From UBA2336 sp049306095 (GTDB lineage: Bacteria; Bacteroidota; Bacteroidia; Cytophagales; Cyclobacteriaceae), in assembly GCA_049306095.1 (NCBI GenBank), contig JBAQPU010000034.1:62001-126000 (forward strand): a DNA stretch of 64,000 bases, given 5' to 3'. The notes below the pieces were generated by a model, which searched no databases, was not told the origin of the DNA, and saw only the letters and a program-made list of their open reading frames with translations. How positions within the stretch are numbered: the first letter of the stretch is position 1; every line of letters starts with the position of its first letter. A program made the translations under genes and the position numbers. This document shows positions 34,184 to 41,683 of this stretch, piece by piece.

Positions 34184-35668
34184 ATGGAGAAAGAGGACAC
34201 CCTGTACACATACGATGACGAATTCCGTAACTCCATTGCTACGGTAGATGAGCATGGTAAGCGTGTGTGGGTTTACCCCAAAAAACCTTCTGGACGGCTT
34301 CATACCTGGCGAATTATTTTAACGGTCTTTCTTTTGGCTGCACTCATGGGCGGGCCTTTTGTCAGGGTTCAGGGGCAGCCCTTGTTTCTTTTTAATGTAT
34401 TCGAGCGCAAGTTTATTCTCTTCGGCCAGGTTTTCTGGCCGCAGGATTTTGTGGTGCTGGCCATTGCGCTGCTCACTTTTTTTGTATTCATCATTTTATT
34501 TACGGTAGTCTTTGGCAGGATTTGGTGCGGCTGGTTGTGTCCTCAAACGTTATTCATGGAAATGGTATTTCGAAAAATCGAATACCTCATCGAAGGCAAT
34601 GCCATGGATCAGCGCAAGCTGAACGAGGGAAAGCTTACCGGAAATAAAATTTTTAAGAAATCGCTGAAGCACTTCATCTTCATCATTATTTCCAGTTTGA
34701 TTGCACACGTAGTGATGGCCTACCTGGTGGGATCAAAACAAACACTGGCAATCATAACCCAGTCCCCGGCAGAAAACATGGCAGGGTTTATCGGGCTAAC
34801 AGCCTTTACCGGCATCTTTTATTATGTATTTGCATTCTTTCGTGAGCAGGCCTGTATTGTAGTTTGTCCGTACGGAAGACTGCAAGGGGTATTACTGGTG
34901 AAGGAATCTATTGTGGTGGCGTACGATTGGATTCGCGGTGAACCGAGAGGTAAAATAAAAAAGAACCAACCGGTTCTTGAAAAAAAGGGTGACTGCATCG
35001 ATTGTAAATTATGTGTTCATGTTTGCCCCACCGGCATTGACATCCGGCACGGCACACAACTGGAGTGTGTAAACTGTACTGCCTGTATCGATGCATGCGA
35101 TGATGTGATGGTGAAAATCGGAAAGCCAAAAGGGTTAATCCGCTATGCATCGTATAACTCAATTAAGAATGGAGTTCTCAACCTGATCAACCCCCGTGTT
35201 ATCGGCTATTCTTTTGTGCTGATCGCCCTTTTATCGCTGTTAAGTTTTGCCTTGCTTACCCGTACCGATGTTGAAACAACCGTATTTAAAGTATCAGGCA
35301 CATTGTATCAGCGTACCGATGACGGCTACATCACCAACCTGTACAATTTCGAGTTTGTAAATAAAACGTTTGAGCAACTCCCTCTTCAGCTAAAGGTAGA
35401 ATCACCGGCTACTGCCGTGATCAGTCGGGCTGATGGAGGCGCAGTAATGGTTCCGGCCGAAGGGTTGCTGAAGGCTGTTTACTTTATTAAAATTCCGGCA
35501 GCCGATATTAAAAGTCCGCGAACGGTTGTAACGGCAGGTGTGTATCACAACGATGAACTGGTAGAAAGAGTAAAAATTAAATTTATTGGCCCGGTTGGTA
35601 AGTCTTCTGATGTTAAAAGCAGGCTGGAAGACGAGCGAAGGGAAACGAAGGAAAGAAGTAATAAGTAA
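34184..35668 (+). CDS. ccoG: Cytochrome c oxidase accessory protein CcoG
   Basis: 494-aa membrane Fe-S protein (RdxA/FixG family). Five hydrophobic helices; the motif GRIWCGWLCPQT near residue 112; two 4Fe-4S sites with Cys 271, 274, 277, 281 and 295, 298, 301, 305; and a C-terminal Ig-like periplasmic domain from about 370 (FixG_C). CcoG reduces Cu(II) for cbb3 assembly. It starts 3 bp after ccoP. Confidence 0.95.
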   Translation: MEKEDTLYTYDDEFRNSIATVDEHGKRVWVYPKKPSGRLHTWRIILTVFLLAALMGGPFVRVQGQPLFLFNVFERKFILFGQVFWPQDFVVLAIALLTFFVFIILFTVVFGRIWCGWLCPQTLFMEMVFRKIEYLIEGNAMDQRKLNEGKLTGNKIFKKSLKHFIFIIISSLIAHVVMAYLVGSKQTLAIITQSPAENMAGFIGLTAFTGIFYYVFAFFREQACIVVCPYGRLQGVLLVKESIVVAYDWIRGEPRGKIKKNQPVLEKKGDCIDCKLCVHVCPTGIDIRHGTQLECVNCTACIDACDDVMVKIGKPKGLIRYASYNSIKNGVLNLINPRVIGYSFVLIALLSLLSFALLTRTDVETTVFKVSGTLYQRTDDGYITNLYNFEFVNKTFEQLPLQLKVESPATAVISRADGGAVMVPAEGLLKAVYFIKIPAADIKSPRTVVTAGVYHNDELVERVKIKFIGPVGKSSDVKSRLEDERRETKERSNK

Positions 35669-35685
35669 TCAAATAACATTGGGCT

Positions 35686-36114
35686 ATGAATTGGGGTAAA
35701 TGGATTGTGGTGTCGTTTATTTTGTTTGCCGTGTTTATAGGAACGTTGGTGATTGTGTGTGTACAACAGGACATCAGCCTGGTAGCCTCCGACTACTATA
35801 AGCAGGAGTTGGAGTACCAGAAACAAATTGATCGTGATAGAAATACACGCGCGCTTATCGTTAAGCCAGACATTTCCATCATCAATAACTCGGTGCAAGT
35901 TTCTTTTCAGGAGTTAGAGAAAATACAAAACGGTGAATTGAAACTCTTCAGGCCATCCAATGCAGCCTCTGATTTAACTTTTGAATTGAAGCCCACTGCC
36001 GATACAGTTGTGGTTTTTGATTTGCAGCATCGCGAAAGGGGAATGTACAGAGCTCAATTAAAATGGACGATGCGTGATCAGGAATATTACCTGGAGAAAG
36101 TCATTTACCTCTAA
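35686..36114 (+). CDS. ccoH: CcoH/FixH family protein
   Basis: 142-aa protein with one N-terminal transmembrane helix (about residues 5-28) and a periplasmic beta-rich domain. The motif VASDYYKQELEYQKQIDRD near residue 32 is diagnostic of FixH. It assists cbb3 assembly. Its TAA shares a base with the ATG of the next gene (TAATG at 36112-36116). Confidence 0.9.
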   Translation: MNWGKWIVVSFILFAVFIGTLVIVCVQQDISLVASDYYKQELEYQKQIDRDRNTRALIVKPDISIINNSVQVSFQELEKIQNGELKLFRPSNAASDLTFELKPTADTVVVFDLQHRERGMYRAQLKWTMRDQEYYLEKVIYL

Positions 36115-36791
36115 TGTTGACAACCGCCTTTATATTAGGCTTGGCCGGAAGTTTACATTGTGCTGGCATGTGCAGTCCGTTGGCGTATGCGGTTACCGCA
36201 AGAGGCGGGGGTATAGTAGCCAATAAGGTAATTTATAACCTGGGACGCATTTTCATGTATTGTGTTTTGGGCGCAGGTGTAAGTGCGATGGGTATGATGC
36301 TGCCATCGGTCTTTCAATATGCAATTTCAATCACGCTGGGTATATCGCTTCTGATAATTGGAATTACGGGAAGTAATTTTCGAACTCCTGTACTTGTCCC
36401 ATTCAGGAAATTTTCAGCTTTTTTAAAAGATCGTTTCTCCAATTTCCTGCGTGATAAAAAATACAGTTCGATTTTTATCATGGGGATATTAAATGGCCTT
36501 CTGCCATGCGGACTTACCTTTTTAGCACTTACCTCCTGCATTACCCTGTCAAGTCCTTTGGGGGGTTTTGTATTTATGGCTTCGTTTGGGGCAGGCACGT
36601 TGCCGGTTATGCTGGGATTGGTTTCAATTTTGCCGGTATTAACGAAGCGATTCAGCCTGAATCTGAATAAAATTATGGTGGTCATGCAGGTGGTTGCGGG
36701 TTGCTTATTAATTGTGCGCGTGTTGCTGGTTGAGCCGGGAAGCGCACCGGTAACCACTGCGGGTGTTGATTCAATTACGATTTGCCCTTAA
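36114..36791 (+). CDS. SafE/COG2836-type membrane protein of the cco operon
   Basis: 225-aa polytopic protein with six helices. The motifs AGSLHCAGMCSPLAYA near residue 10 and LNGLLPCGLTFLAL near 125 contain Cys/Met/His pairs typical of the COG2836 sulfite-exporter-like proteins often found in cbb3 clusters. A role in copper handling for the oxidase is the common proposal; it is not proven. It ends 4 bp inside the convergent regulator gene. Confidence 0.75.
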   Translation: MLTTAFILGLAGSLHCAGMCSPLAYAVTARGGGIVANKVIYNLGRIFMYCVLGAGVSAMGMMLPSVFQYAISITLGISLLIIGITGSNFRTPVLVPFRKFSAFLKDRFSNFLRDKKYSSIFIMGILNGLLPCGLTFLALTSCITLSSPLGGFVFMASFGAGTLPVMLGLVSILPVLTKRFSLNLNKIMVVMQVVAGCLLIVRVLLVEPGSAPVTTAGVDSITICP

Positions 36792-37849
36792 TCGCGTGCG
36801 ATATTCCATCGCACAATTCTTTCTAGTTTGTCGGGTTGTACAATAATAATTTTACCCGTCTCAATGTCAATCGCTCGCTCTTCTTTAAAGTCGGAGAGTA
36901 CCCGAATGACCGATTCAGACGCAGTGCCCACCATTCTGGCAAGGTCATCTCTTGATAATGAAAGCTTTTTATCGGCTTCTTTTAGTTTATAAACCTTTAA
37001 CAGGGCTTCTGCTGTGCGCTGACGAACCGAGTTATAAGCCAGGTTGAGCAGTTGATTTTCTTTTTCTTTTACTTTCTGGCACAGAAGAGATATGAAGGTT
37101 CTGGAAACGGCAGGGTTCCCGTTTACAAGGGCGAGAAAATCATGTTTAGGAATAATTACCAATTCAGAATCCTCCAGCGCAATGGCCGACACGGTATAGG
37201 GTGTATTTTCGAGGATGGACTCAAACCCGAAAAAATCATTAGCCTTGTAGAGATTGACAATCAAATCTTTTCCGCCTGCGTGTGATTTGAAAACTTTTAC
37301 ACTACCCGATTTGACCATAAACATAGACGCAGGCAAGTCGCCTTCTGAAAAAATTTCCATTTTTTTCTTGAAGACTTTTATTTTTTTGTCTTTTCCTAAA
37401 TCCTTTACATCTAGAAGTTGTCCTGCATCTCTAATAAATTCATCCAGGCTGTTTGGATTTGCCTCATACTTTTTCAGCAGGTTATTTTTGCGCAGCCGGA
37501 TTTCAATTGCACTGAGTAGTTCTGTGTCGTCAAATGGTTTGGTAATGTAATCATCGGCACCTGAGTTCATACCCTTTCGAAAATCGGTTTTCTCTGCCTT
37601 GGCCGTTAAAAAAATGAAAGGTATTGAAGCGGTTTCTGTTTTTGAACTTAATATGTGAAGCACGCCATACCCGTCTAATTCCGGCATCATAATATCGCAG
37701 ATAATCAGGTCAGGTTTTTCCTGGATGGCCAACTCCACTCCTTTTTTTCCATTTTCGGCAGTTACCACCTCATAGTTCGCCAACGCCAGAATCTCGCTGG
37801 TATTTTCGCGTACCTCCTGATTGTCTTCAATAAGTAGTATTTTCTTCAT
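36788..37849 (-). CDS. Receiver-Crp/Fnr fusion response regulator
   Basis: 353-aa protein joining a CheY-like receiver (residues 1-120; phospho-acceptor Asp near 51 in IICDIMMPELDG, conserved KPFDD near 103) to a linker, a cNMP-binding-type barrel (about 155-265) and a Crp winged helix (LSRDDLARMVGTASESVIRVLSDF near 300-323). The recognition helix has the ESVIR pattern, so it may read the same TGA-N6-TCA sites as the regulator at 30050. The ATG at 37849 lies 23 bp inside the upstream kinase gene, so the pair is translationally coupled. Adjacent to the cco operon, it probably controls it. Confidence 0.88.
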   Translation of the reverse strand: MKKILLIEDNQEVRENTSEILALANYEVVTAENGKKGVELAIQEKPDLIICDIMMPELDGYGVLHILSSKTETASIPFIFLTAKAEKTDFRKGMNSGADDYITKPFDDTELLSAIEIRLRKNNLLKKYEANPNSLDEFIRDAGQLLDVKDLGKDKKIKVFKKKMEIFSEGDLPASMFMVKSGSVKVFKSHAGGKDLIVNLYKANDFFGFESILENTPYTVSAIALEDSELVIIPKHDFLALVNGNPAVSRTFISLLCQKVKEKENQLLNLAYNSVRQRTAEALLKVYKLKEADKKLSLSRDDLARMVGTASESVIRVLSDFKEERAIDIETGKIIIVQPDKLERIVRWNIARD

Positions 37850-39089
37850 TTTGGTGCAAGGGAATTGAAACAATAAACGTACTGCCTTTACCCGGCTCAC
37901 TGGTGAACGTAATGGTGCCGTTCAGTAGTTCAACATAGCGCTTTACAATATTTAATCCTAAACCCGTTCCCTGAATATTTCCTGCGTTGCTAGCCCGAAA
38001 AAAACGATCGAACATGTGCTTTTGATCGGCAAGGGGTATTCCAATGCCCTCATCGCGAACAGAAAAAATGACCGAATTTTTTTCCAGCGTGCAGTCGAGG
38101 TAAATTTTTTTATTAATACCGGAATATTTACTGGCGTTGGAAAGCAGGTTGAACAGAATATTGCGGAGAATCCGCGCATCGGTTTGGATTGTAGAAATAG
38201 CATCCTGGAAAGTAATGGTTAGGAACTGACCTTCTTTTAAGGCGGTCATTTCTTCATTAATTTCAGCGATAAATTCCCGAACGTTAATGGGTTCTGATTG
38301 AAAGTCGGTTTTGCCTTCTTCTAATTTTCCGAGCGACAAAAAATCGTTGAGGATGGACGTTAAATGATTAACAGAAGATTTAATCCGCTGAATATGTTTG
38401 TCAACTTTATCAAGATCGTGCTTATCCTTGTATTGTTGAATCAGGGAGATTGAACTCATAACCGTGCTGAGCGGAGTACGAAATTCATGCGATGCAATAG
38501 AAACGAATTTTGATTTAAGGTCATTCAACTCACGTTCGCGTTCGAGCGATAGACGAACTTCTTCTTCCCTTTTTTTTCGTTCGGTAACTTCGTTTTCAAG
38601 TTTGGCTATCAAATCGTTCAGGTCTTCTGTCCGTTTCTGAACCTTTTGTTCAAGCTCGGCAGCATAAACGATTAATTGTTCTTCGCTGCGTTTTAACGCT
38701 TCTTCCGCCTTTTTGCGTTGAGAGATATCACTGATGAAAGCCATGATATACAGGCTCCCGTTAATTCTTGTATAACTTAAACTGATTTCGACAGGAATTT
38801 CGGAACCATCTTTTCGAAGGGCTACCAGATCACGACCGATTCCCATTTTACGCGGTTCCGGGTTGGCATTAAAACCTTTTCGAAAGGTTGAGTGTCCTTT
38901 CCGATATTGTTCAGGCAGCAATTCTTCAATCATCAGCCCGGTCATCTCATTTTTTTCGTATCCAAAAATATGCTCAGCTACCGGGTTGGCGATGTCAATT
39001 TTTCCTGATTCATCGGCCAGTACAATGCCCTCCGACATACTATGGAAAATCTCCCGAAAGGCATTGTTACTTAAAAATGAGAATTCCAT
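37827..39089 (-). CDS. PAS-domain sensor histidine kinase
   Basis: 420-aa cytosolic kinase without membrane helices. One PAS domain (about residues 5-125: SEGIVLADESGKIDIANP, ending ISDISQRKKAEEAL), a long coiled coil (125-190), a HisKA domain with H-box SIASHEFRTPLS (His near 200), and HATPase motifs (NLLSNASKYS, DEGIGIPLADQKHMFDRF, GTGLGLNIVKRYVE). The PAS domain is not obviously a FixL-type haem PAS. ATG 39089 is preferred over the GTG 8 codons upstream. It is the cognate kinase of the overlapping regulator. Confidence 0.9.
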   Translation of the reverse strand: MEFSFLSNNAFREIFHSMSEGIVLADESGKIDIANPVAEHIFGYEKNEMTGLMIEELLPEQYRKGHSTFRKGFNANPEPRKMGIGRDLVALRKDGSEIPVEISLSYTRINGSLYIMAFISDISQRKKAEEALKRSEEQLIVYAAELEQKVQKRTEDLNDLIAKLENEVTERKKREEEVRLSLERERELNDLKSKFVSIASHEFRTPLSTVMSSISLIQQYKDKHDLDKVDKHIQRIKSSVNHLTSILNDFLSLGKLEEGKTDFQSEPINVREFIAEINEEMTALKEGQFLTITFQDAISTIQTDARILRNILFNLLSNASKYSGINKKIYLDCTLEKNSVIFSVRDEGIGIPLADQKHMFDRFFRASNAGNIQGTGLGLNIVKRYVELLNGTITFTSEPGKGSTFIVSIPLHQNEENTTY

Positions 39090-39137
39090 GTATGAGGCGG
39101 CTGATAAACACACGCAAATTAATCAAAACACATTTTA

Positions 39138-39149
39138 TGATAAAAATCA
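39138..39149 (+). promoter_or_regulatory. Putative Crp/Fnr site upstream of uspA
   Basis: TGATAAAAATCA, a perfect TGA-N6-TCA site with an AT-rich core, in the divergent region between the histidine kinase and uspA. The -7 box at 39196-39203 starts 58 bp from the start of this site, as at nos and cco. Confidence 0.6.
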
Positions 39150-39195
39150 TCTTTTTCAATGATGAATGTTCCTGTAATGGCAGGCCACGAAATAA

Positions 39196-39203
39196 TATGT
39201 TTG
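39196..39203 (+). promoter_or_regulatory. -7 promoter element for uspA
   Basis: TATGTTTG, an exact match to the Bacteroidota -7 consensus TAnnTTTG, 27 bp before the uspA ATG. No -33 TTTG is visible about 20 bp upstream, in keeping with activator dependence. Confidence 0.55.
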
Positions 39204-39229
39204 TTGTATTCTGCTCTTTTTAAACAGGT

Positions 39230-39628
39230 ATGACGAACAAAATTATCTGCACGACCGATTTTTCAGATTCTTCGAAGGAAGCCTTGCGGTGGTCGGTCGA
39301 ATGGGCAAAAAAAACCAACAGTCGACTGACCGTGCTTTACACATACCGGCTGATTAAGCAAGGAGCGGAGCCTACAGTGAATAAGAGAAAAATTGAAGAG
39401 GAAGCTTCACAAAACATGACGAAACTCGAAAAAGAATTGCTGGTAAATTCTGGAATTGAGTATGATATTAAAATTGAAGTTGGCTTTGTGGAAGACCGTA
39501 TTGAGGAACATTTAAAAACAAATCAGATAAGTTTTTTGGTAATGGGAAAGGAAATGAGTTTACGAAATAAGGAGATGTTTGACGACCTGCTGCAGAAACT
39601 TCAGGTGCCCTTGGTGATTGTTCCTTGA
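39230..39628 (+). CDS. Universal stress protein, UspA family
   Basis: 132-aa single-domain Usp. It begins with the usual beta strand (KIICTTDFSDSSKEALRWSVEWA), continues with SRLTVLYTYRL, and ends with FLVMGKE...VPLVIVP. The ATP-binding GxxGxxx(9)G(S/T) motif near the C-terminus is degenerate, so it may be a non-ATP-binding type. Such proteins are often induced by oxygen limitation in respiratory regulons, consistent with the upstream Crp/Fnr-like site. Confidence 0.85.
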   Translation: MTNKIICTTDFSDSSKEALRWSVEWAKKTNSRLTVLYTYRLIKQGAEPTVNKRKIEEEASQNMTKLEKELLVNSGIEYDIKIEVGFVEDRIEEHLKTNQISFLVMGKEMSLRNKEMFDDLLQKLQVPLVIVP

Positions 39629-39656
39629 AATTGACTGTCGACAAGGGTTGGAAATT

Positions 39657-39684
39657 AAAAAAAGCGACTGAAAAGCCGCTTTTT
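39657..39684. terminator. Bidirectional terminator between uspA and the tRNA remnant
   Basis: Stem AAAGCG / CGCTTT (39661-39666 with 39677-39682) flanked by A and T tracts on both sides. It ends uspA on the plus strand and the broken tRNA copy on the minus strand. Its minus-strand form is homologous to the terminator behind the intact tRNA at 40004-40024. Confidence 0.8.
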
Positions 39685-39691
39685 GTTTTAG

Positions 39692-39742
39692 TAGCGGGGA
39701 CAGGACTCGAACCTGTGTCCGCCATCTGGCGGATATGAGCCC
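39692..39742 (-). pseudogene. 3' remnant of an initiator tRNA-Met copy with an inserted palindrome
   Basis: On the minus strand: GGGCTCATA (anticodon region), then the 16-nt palindrome at 39718-39733 (TCCGCCATCTGGCGGA on the plus strand), then the T arm and acceptor 3' strand identical to those of the intact gene. The palindrome replaces the ten bases (ACCCAAAGGT) that form the 3' half of the anticodon stem and the variable loop. The 5' half is missing. Positions 39707-39742 are an exact 36-bp direct repeat of 40137-40172. Confidence 0.85.
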
Positions 39743-39996
39743 TAATGATCCATGTTGAGAATTTCTTTTCGAATAAACTCTCGTCCTTTAGCTGATTTAA
39801 GTTGTTTTTCCCTCAGGATTGCAGTTTGTTTCGAATCAAAGCATTCTTTATAGATAATTTTCCACGGTCTGAATTTTGTTGTCCACCCTTTCGTAGCGAG
39901 TTGGTTGTGAGAGAGCAATCGTTTCTCCAGATCAGAAGTAAATCCGATATAAATTTTATTGAAACCAGTCGAGTACAACACATATACCCAATACAT
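39742..39996 (-). CDS. Small GIY-YIG nuclease-domain protein
   Basis: 84-aa single-domain protein of the UvrC/YhbQ-like GIY-YIG family. The motif appears as WVYVLYS...KIYIGFTSDLEKRL, with the catalytic Arg in KRL and Glu in LREKQLK near residue 64. The ATG at 39996 comes straight after the T-tract of the tRNA terminator, and the TAG stop uses the first base of the tRNA remnant. It is thus embedded between two tRNA copies. Single-domain GIY-YIG proteins of this kind are common in Bacteroidota and their role is unclear; the location suggests mobility. Confidence 0.85.
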   Translation of the reverse strand: MYWVYVLYSTGFNKIYIGFTSDLEKRLLSHNQLATKGWTTKFRPWKIIYKECFDSKQTAILREKQLKSAKGREFIRKEILNMDH

Positions 39997-40003
39997 CACA
40001 AAA

Positions 40004-40024
40004 AAGGCGACTATTAGCCGCCTT
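40004..40024 (-). terminator. Terminator of the initiator tRNA gene
   Basis: Stem AAGGCG / CGCCTT with a 9-base loop, followed on the minus strand by TTTTTT. It starts 7 bases past the tRNA 3' end. Confidence 0.85.
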
Positions 40025-40030
40025 GTTTAG

Positions 40031-40103
<73 letters not shown>

Positions 40104-40136
40104 ATATGTTTTTTCAATTTCTTCTAACTATGTCGT

Positions 40137-40210
40137 TCGAACCTGTGTCCGCCATCTGGCGGATATGAGCCCAACGAGCTACTCCCGATACCTCGGGACT
40201 CCACCCCGCG
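40137..40210 (-). pseudogene. 5' remnant of an initiator tRNA-Met copy with two inserted palindromes
   Basis: On the minus strand it starts like the intact gene (CGCGGGGTGGAG), then carries a 16-nt palindrome at 40183-40198 (TCCCGATACCTCGGGA) in place of the six D-loop bases CAGTTG, resumes with the D stem to the anticodon, has the second palindrome at 40148-40163 in place of the 3' anticodon stem and variable loop, and loses homology in the T loop. It cannot fold as a tRNA. Together with the remnant at 39692 it would make one full palindrome-bearing copy. Confidence 0.85.
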
Positions 40211-40274
40211 ATATAAGAGGCACAAAAGTATGTTATTCAGGTTAAAAAACAAATTATCTGTAATTTCAACCCTG

Positions 40275-40290
40275 CCTGCCGACTGGCAGG
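40275..40290. repeat. 16-nt palindrome CCTGCC-GACT-GGCAGG
   Basis: Perfect 6-bp arms with a 4-base loop, 20 bp upstream of rarA. It has the same size and design as the palindromes inside the tRNA remnants but a different sequence. Confidence 0.75.
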
Positions 40291-40309
40291 GGATTCAAGT
40301 TGTGTTTGG

Positions 40310-41581
40310 ATGCTATTTTCTTCAAAGCCACCATTAGCAGAGCGCATGAGACCTTCCCGGTTGGAAGAACTGGTGGGGCAGGAACATTTAGTAGGTGAAC
40401 ACGGTGTGATTCGAAAAACAATTCAAACCGGGAACATCCCCTCGATGATTTTCTGGGGGCCTCCCGGAGTTGGAAAAACAACCCTCGCCAACATCATTGC
40501 GCATGAAGTCAAAAAACCGTTCTATGTTTTAAGCGCCATTAGTGCGGGTGTAAAAGATATTCGCGATATCATTGATAAAGCTAAATCATCACCACGGTCG
40601 ATCTTGTTTATCGATGAAATTCATCGTTTTAATAAATCGCAACAAGATGCTTTGCTGGGAGCAGTAGAGAAGGGAATTATTACCTTAATCGGTGCAACGA
40701 CCGAAAACCCATCGTTTGAAGTAAACTCGGCCCTGCTTTCACGGTGTCAGGTTTATACGCTTCATGCGTTAGAAGAAAAAGATTTGCTCAACCTTGTCAA
40801 CATGGCCCTGACAAAGGATGAGGAGTTAAAGAAGCGCACGATCACTATTCAGGAACATCAGGCATTGTTTCAACTTTCAGGAGGTGATGCAAGAAAAGTG
40901 TTGAATTTGCTGGAGCTCGTGGTTGACTCCAATGCCGAGGATCAAACAATCGTAACGGATGCATTGGTAACAAGTGTGGCGCAGAAGAAGATAGCCATTT
41001 ACGATAAGAGCGGAGAACAGCATTACGATATTATCTCCGCTTTCATCAAGTCAATCCGCGGAAGCGACCCCAATGCAGCGGTTTATTACCTGGCCCGGAT
41101 GGTGGAGGGTGGGGAAGATGTCAAATTTATTGCACGCAGAATGTTGATCCTGGCATCTGAAGACATTGGCAATGCTAATCCTACTGCGTTGGTAATTGCC
41201 AATAATACGTTTCAGGCAGTAGATGTGATCGGTTACCCCGAGGCACGCATCATCCTGGCGCAATGTGCTACCTACCTGGCCAGTTCTCCTAAAAGCAATG
41301 CCAGCTATTTGGCCATTGAGCATGCCATTGGTGTAGTTCGTGAAACCGGAGACCTACCGGTGCCGTTGGCTATTCGTAACGCCCCCAGCAAACTCATGAA
41401 AGAGTTGGGGTATGGAAAAGGGTATCGCTACGCACATGATTTTGAAGGGAATTTTATTAGTGCCGAATTTTTACCGGATAAAATAAGCGGACAAACATTT
41501 TATGAACCAGGAAACAACCCGCGTGAAGAAGAACTCAGAAAATATTTACGTTCCTTGTGGAAGGAAAAATATGGATATTGA
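40310..41581 (+). CDS. rarA: Replication-associated recombination protein RarA (MgsA)
   Basis: 423-aa AAA+ ATPase related to the clamp loader and to WRNIP1. It begins with LAERMRPSRLEELVGQEHL; Walker A GPPGVGKTTLAN near residue 52; Walker B ILFIDEIHRFNKSQQD near 100; sensor 1 GATTENPSFEV near 128; and the C-terminal tetramerisation domain with IARRMLILASEDIGNANP. It acts at stalled replication forks. Normal length. Start ATG 40310. Confidence 0.96.
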   Translation: MLFSSKPPLAERMRPSRLEELVGQEHLVGEHGVIRKTIQTGNIPSMIFWGPPGVGKTTLANIIAHEVKKPFYVLSAISAGVKDIRDIIDKAKSSPRSILFIDEIHRFNKSQQDALLGAVEKGIITLIGATTENPSFEVNSALLSRCQVYTLHALEEKDLLNLVNMALTKDEELKKRTITIQEHQALFQLSGGDARKVLNLLELVVDSNAEDQTIVTDALVTSVAQKKIAIYDKSGEQHYDIISAFIKSIRGSDPNAAVYYLARMVEGGEDVKFIARRMLILASEDIGNANPTALVIANNTFQAVDVIGYPEARIILAQCATYLASSPKSNASYLAIEHAIGVVRETGDLPVPLAIRNAPSKLMKELGYGKGYRYAHDFEGNFISAEFLPDKISGQTFYEPGNNPREEELRKYLRSLWKEKYGY

Positions 41582-41589
41582 CGTTATTT

Positions 41590-41680
41590 CAGAATTCAGG
41601 ATTAAAGAATTCAAAATTACGTAAGTATAAATCTTGATGACGAATTTTAAACCTTGAATGACGAATTTTGAATTAATTAA
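41590..41680. repeat. Intergenic palindrome built from a repeated gaattcaaaatt word
   Basis: Spacer between rarA and the VWA-like gene. The left part (CAGAATTCAGG, AGAATTCAAAATTACG) and the right part (GACGAATTTTAAACC, GACGAATTTTGAATTAATT) are mutually complementary in repeated words. Fourth example of the same construction in the window, with a fourth word. Confidence 0.65.
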
Positions 41681-41683
41681 GAC

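Noticed and set aside
39692..39742. A second functional initiator tRNA
   Set aside because: The 5' half is missing and the anticodon stem is replaced by a palindrome, so it cannot fold as a tRNA.
40266..40481. Minus-strand frame opposite the start of rarA
   Set aside because: Entirely opposite a well-conserved coding region; shadow.
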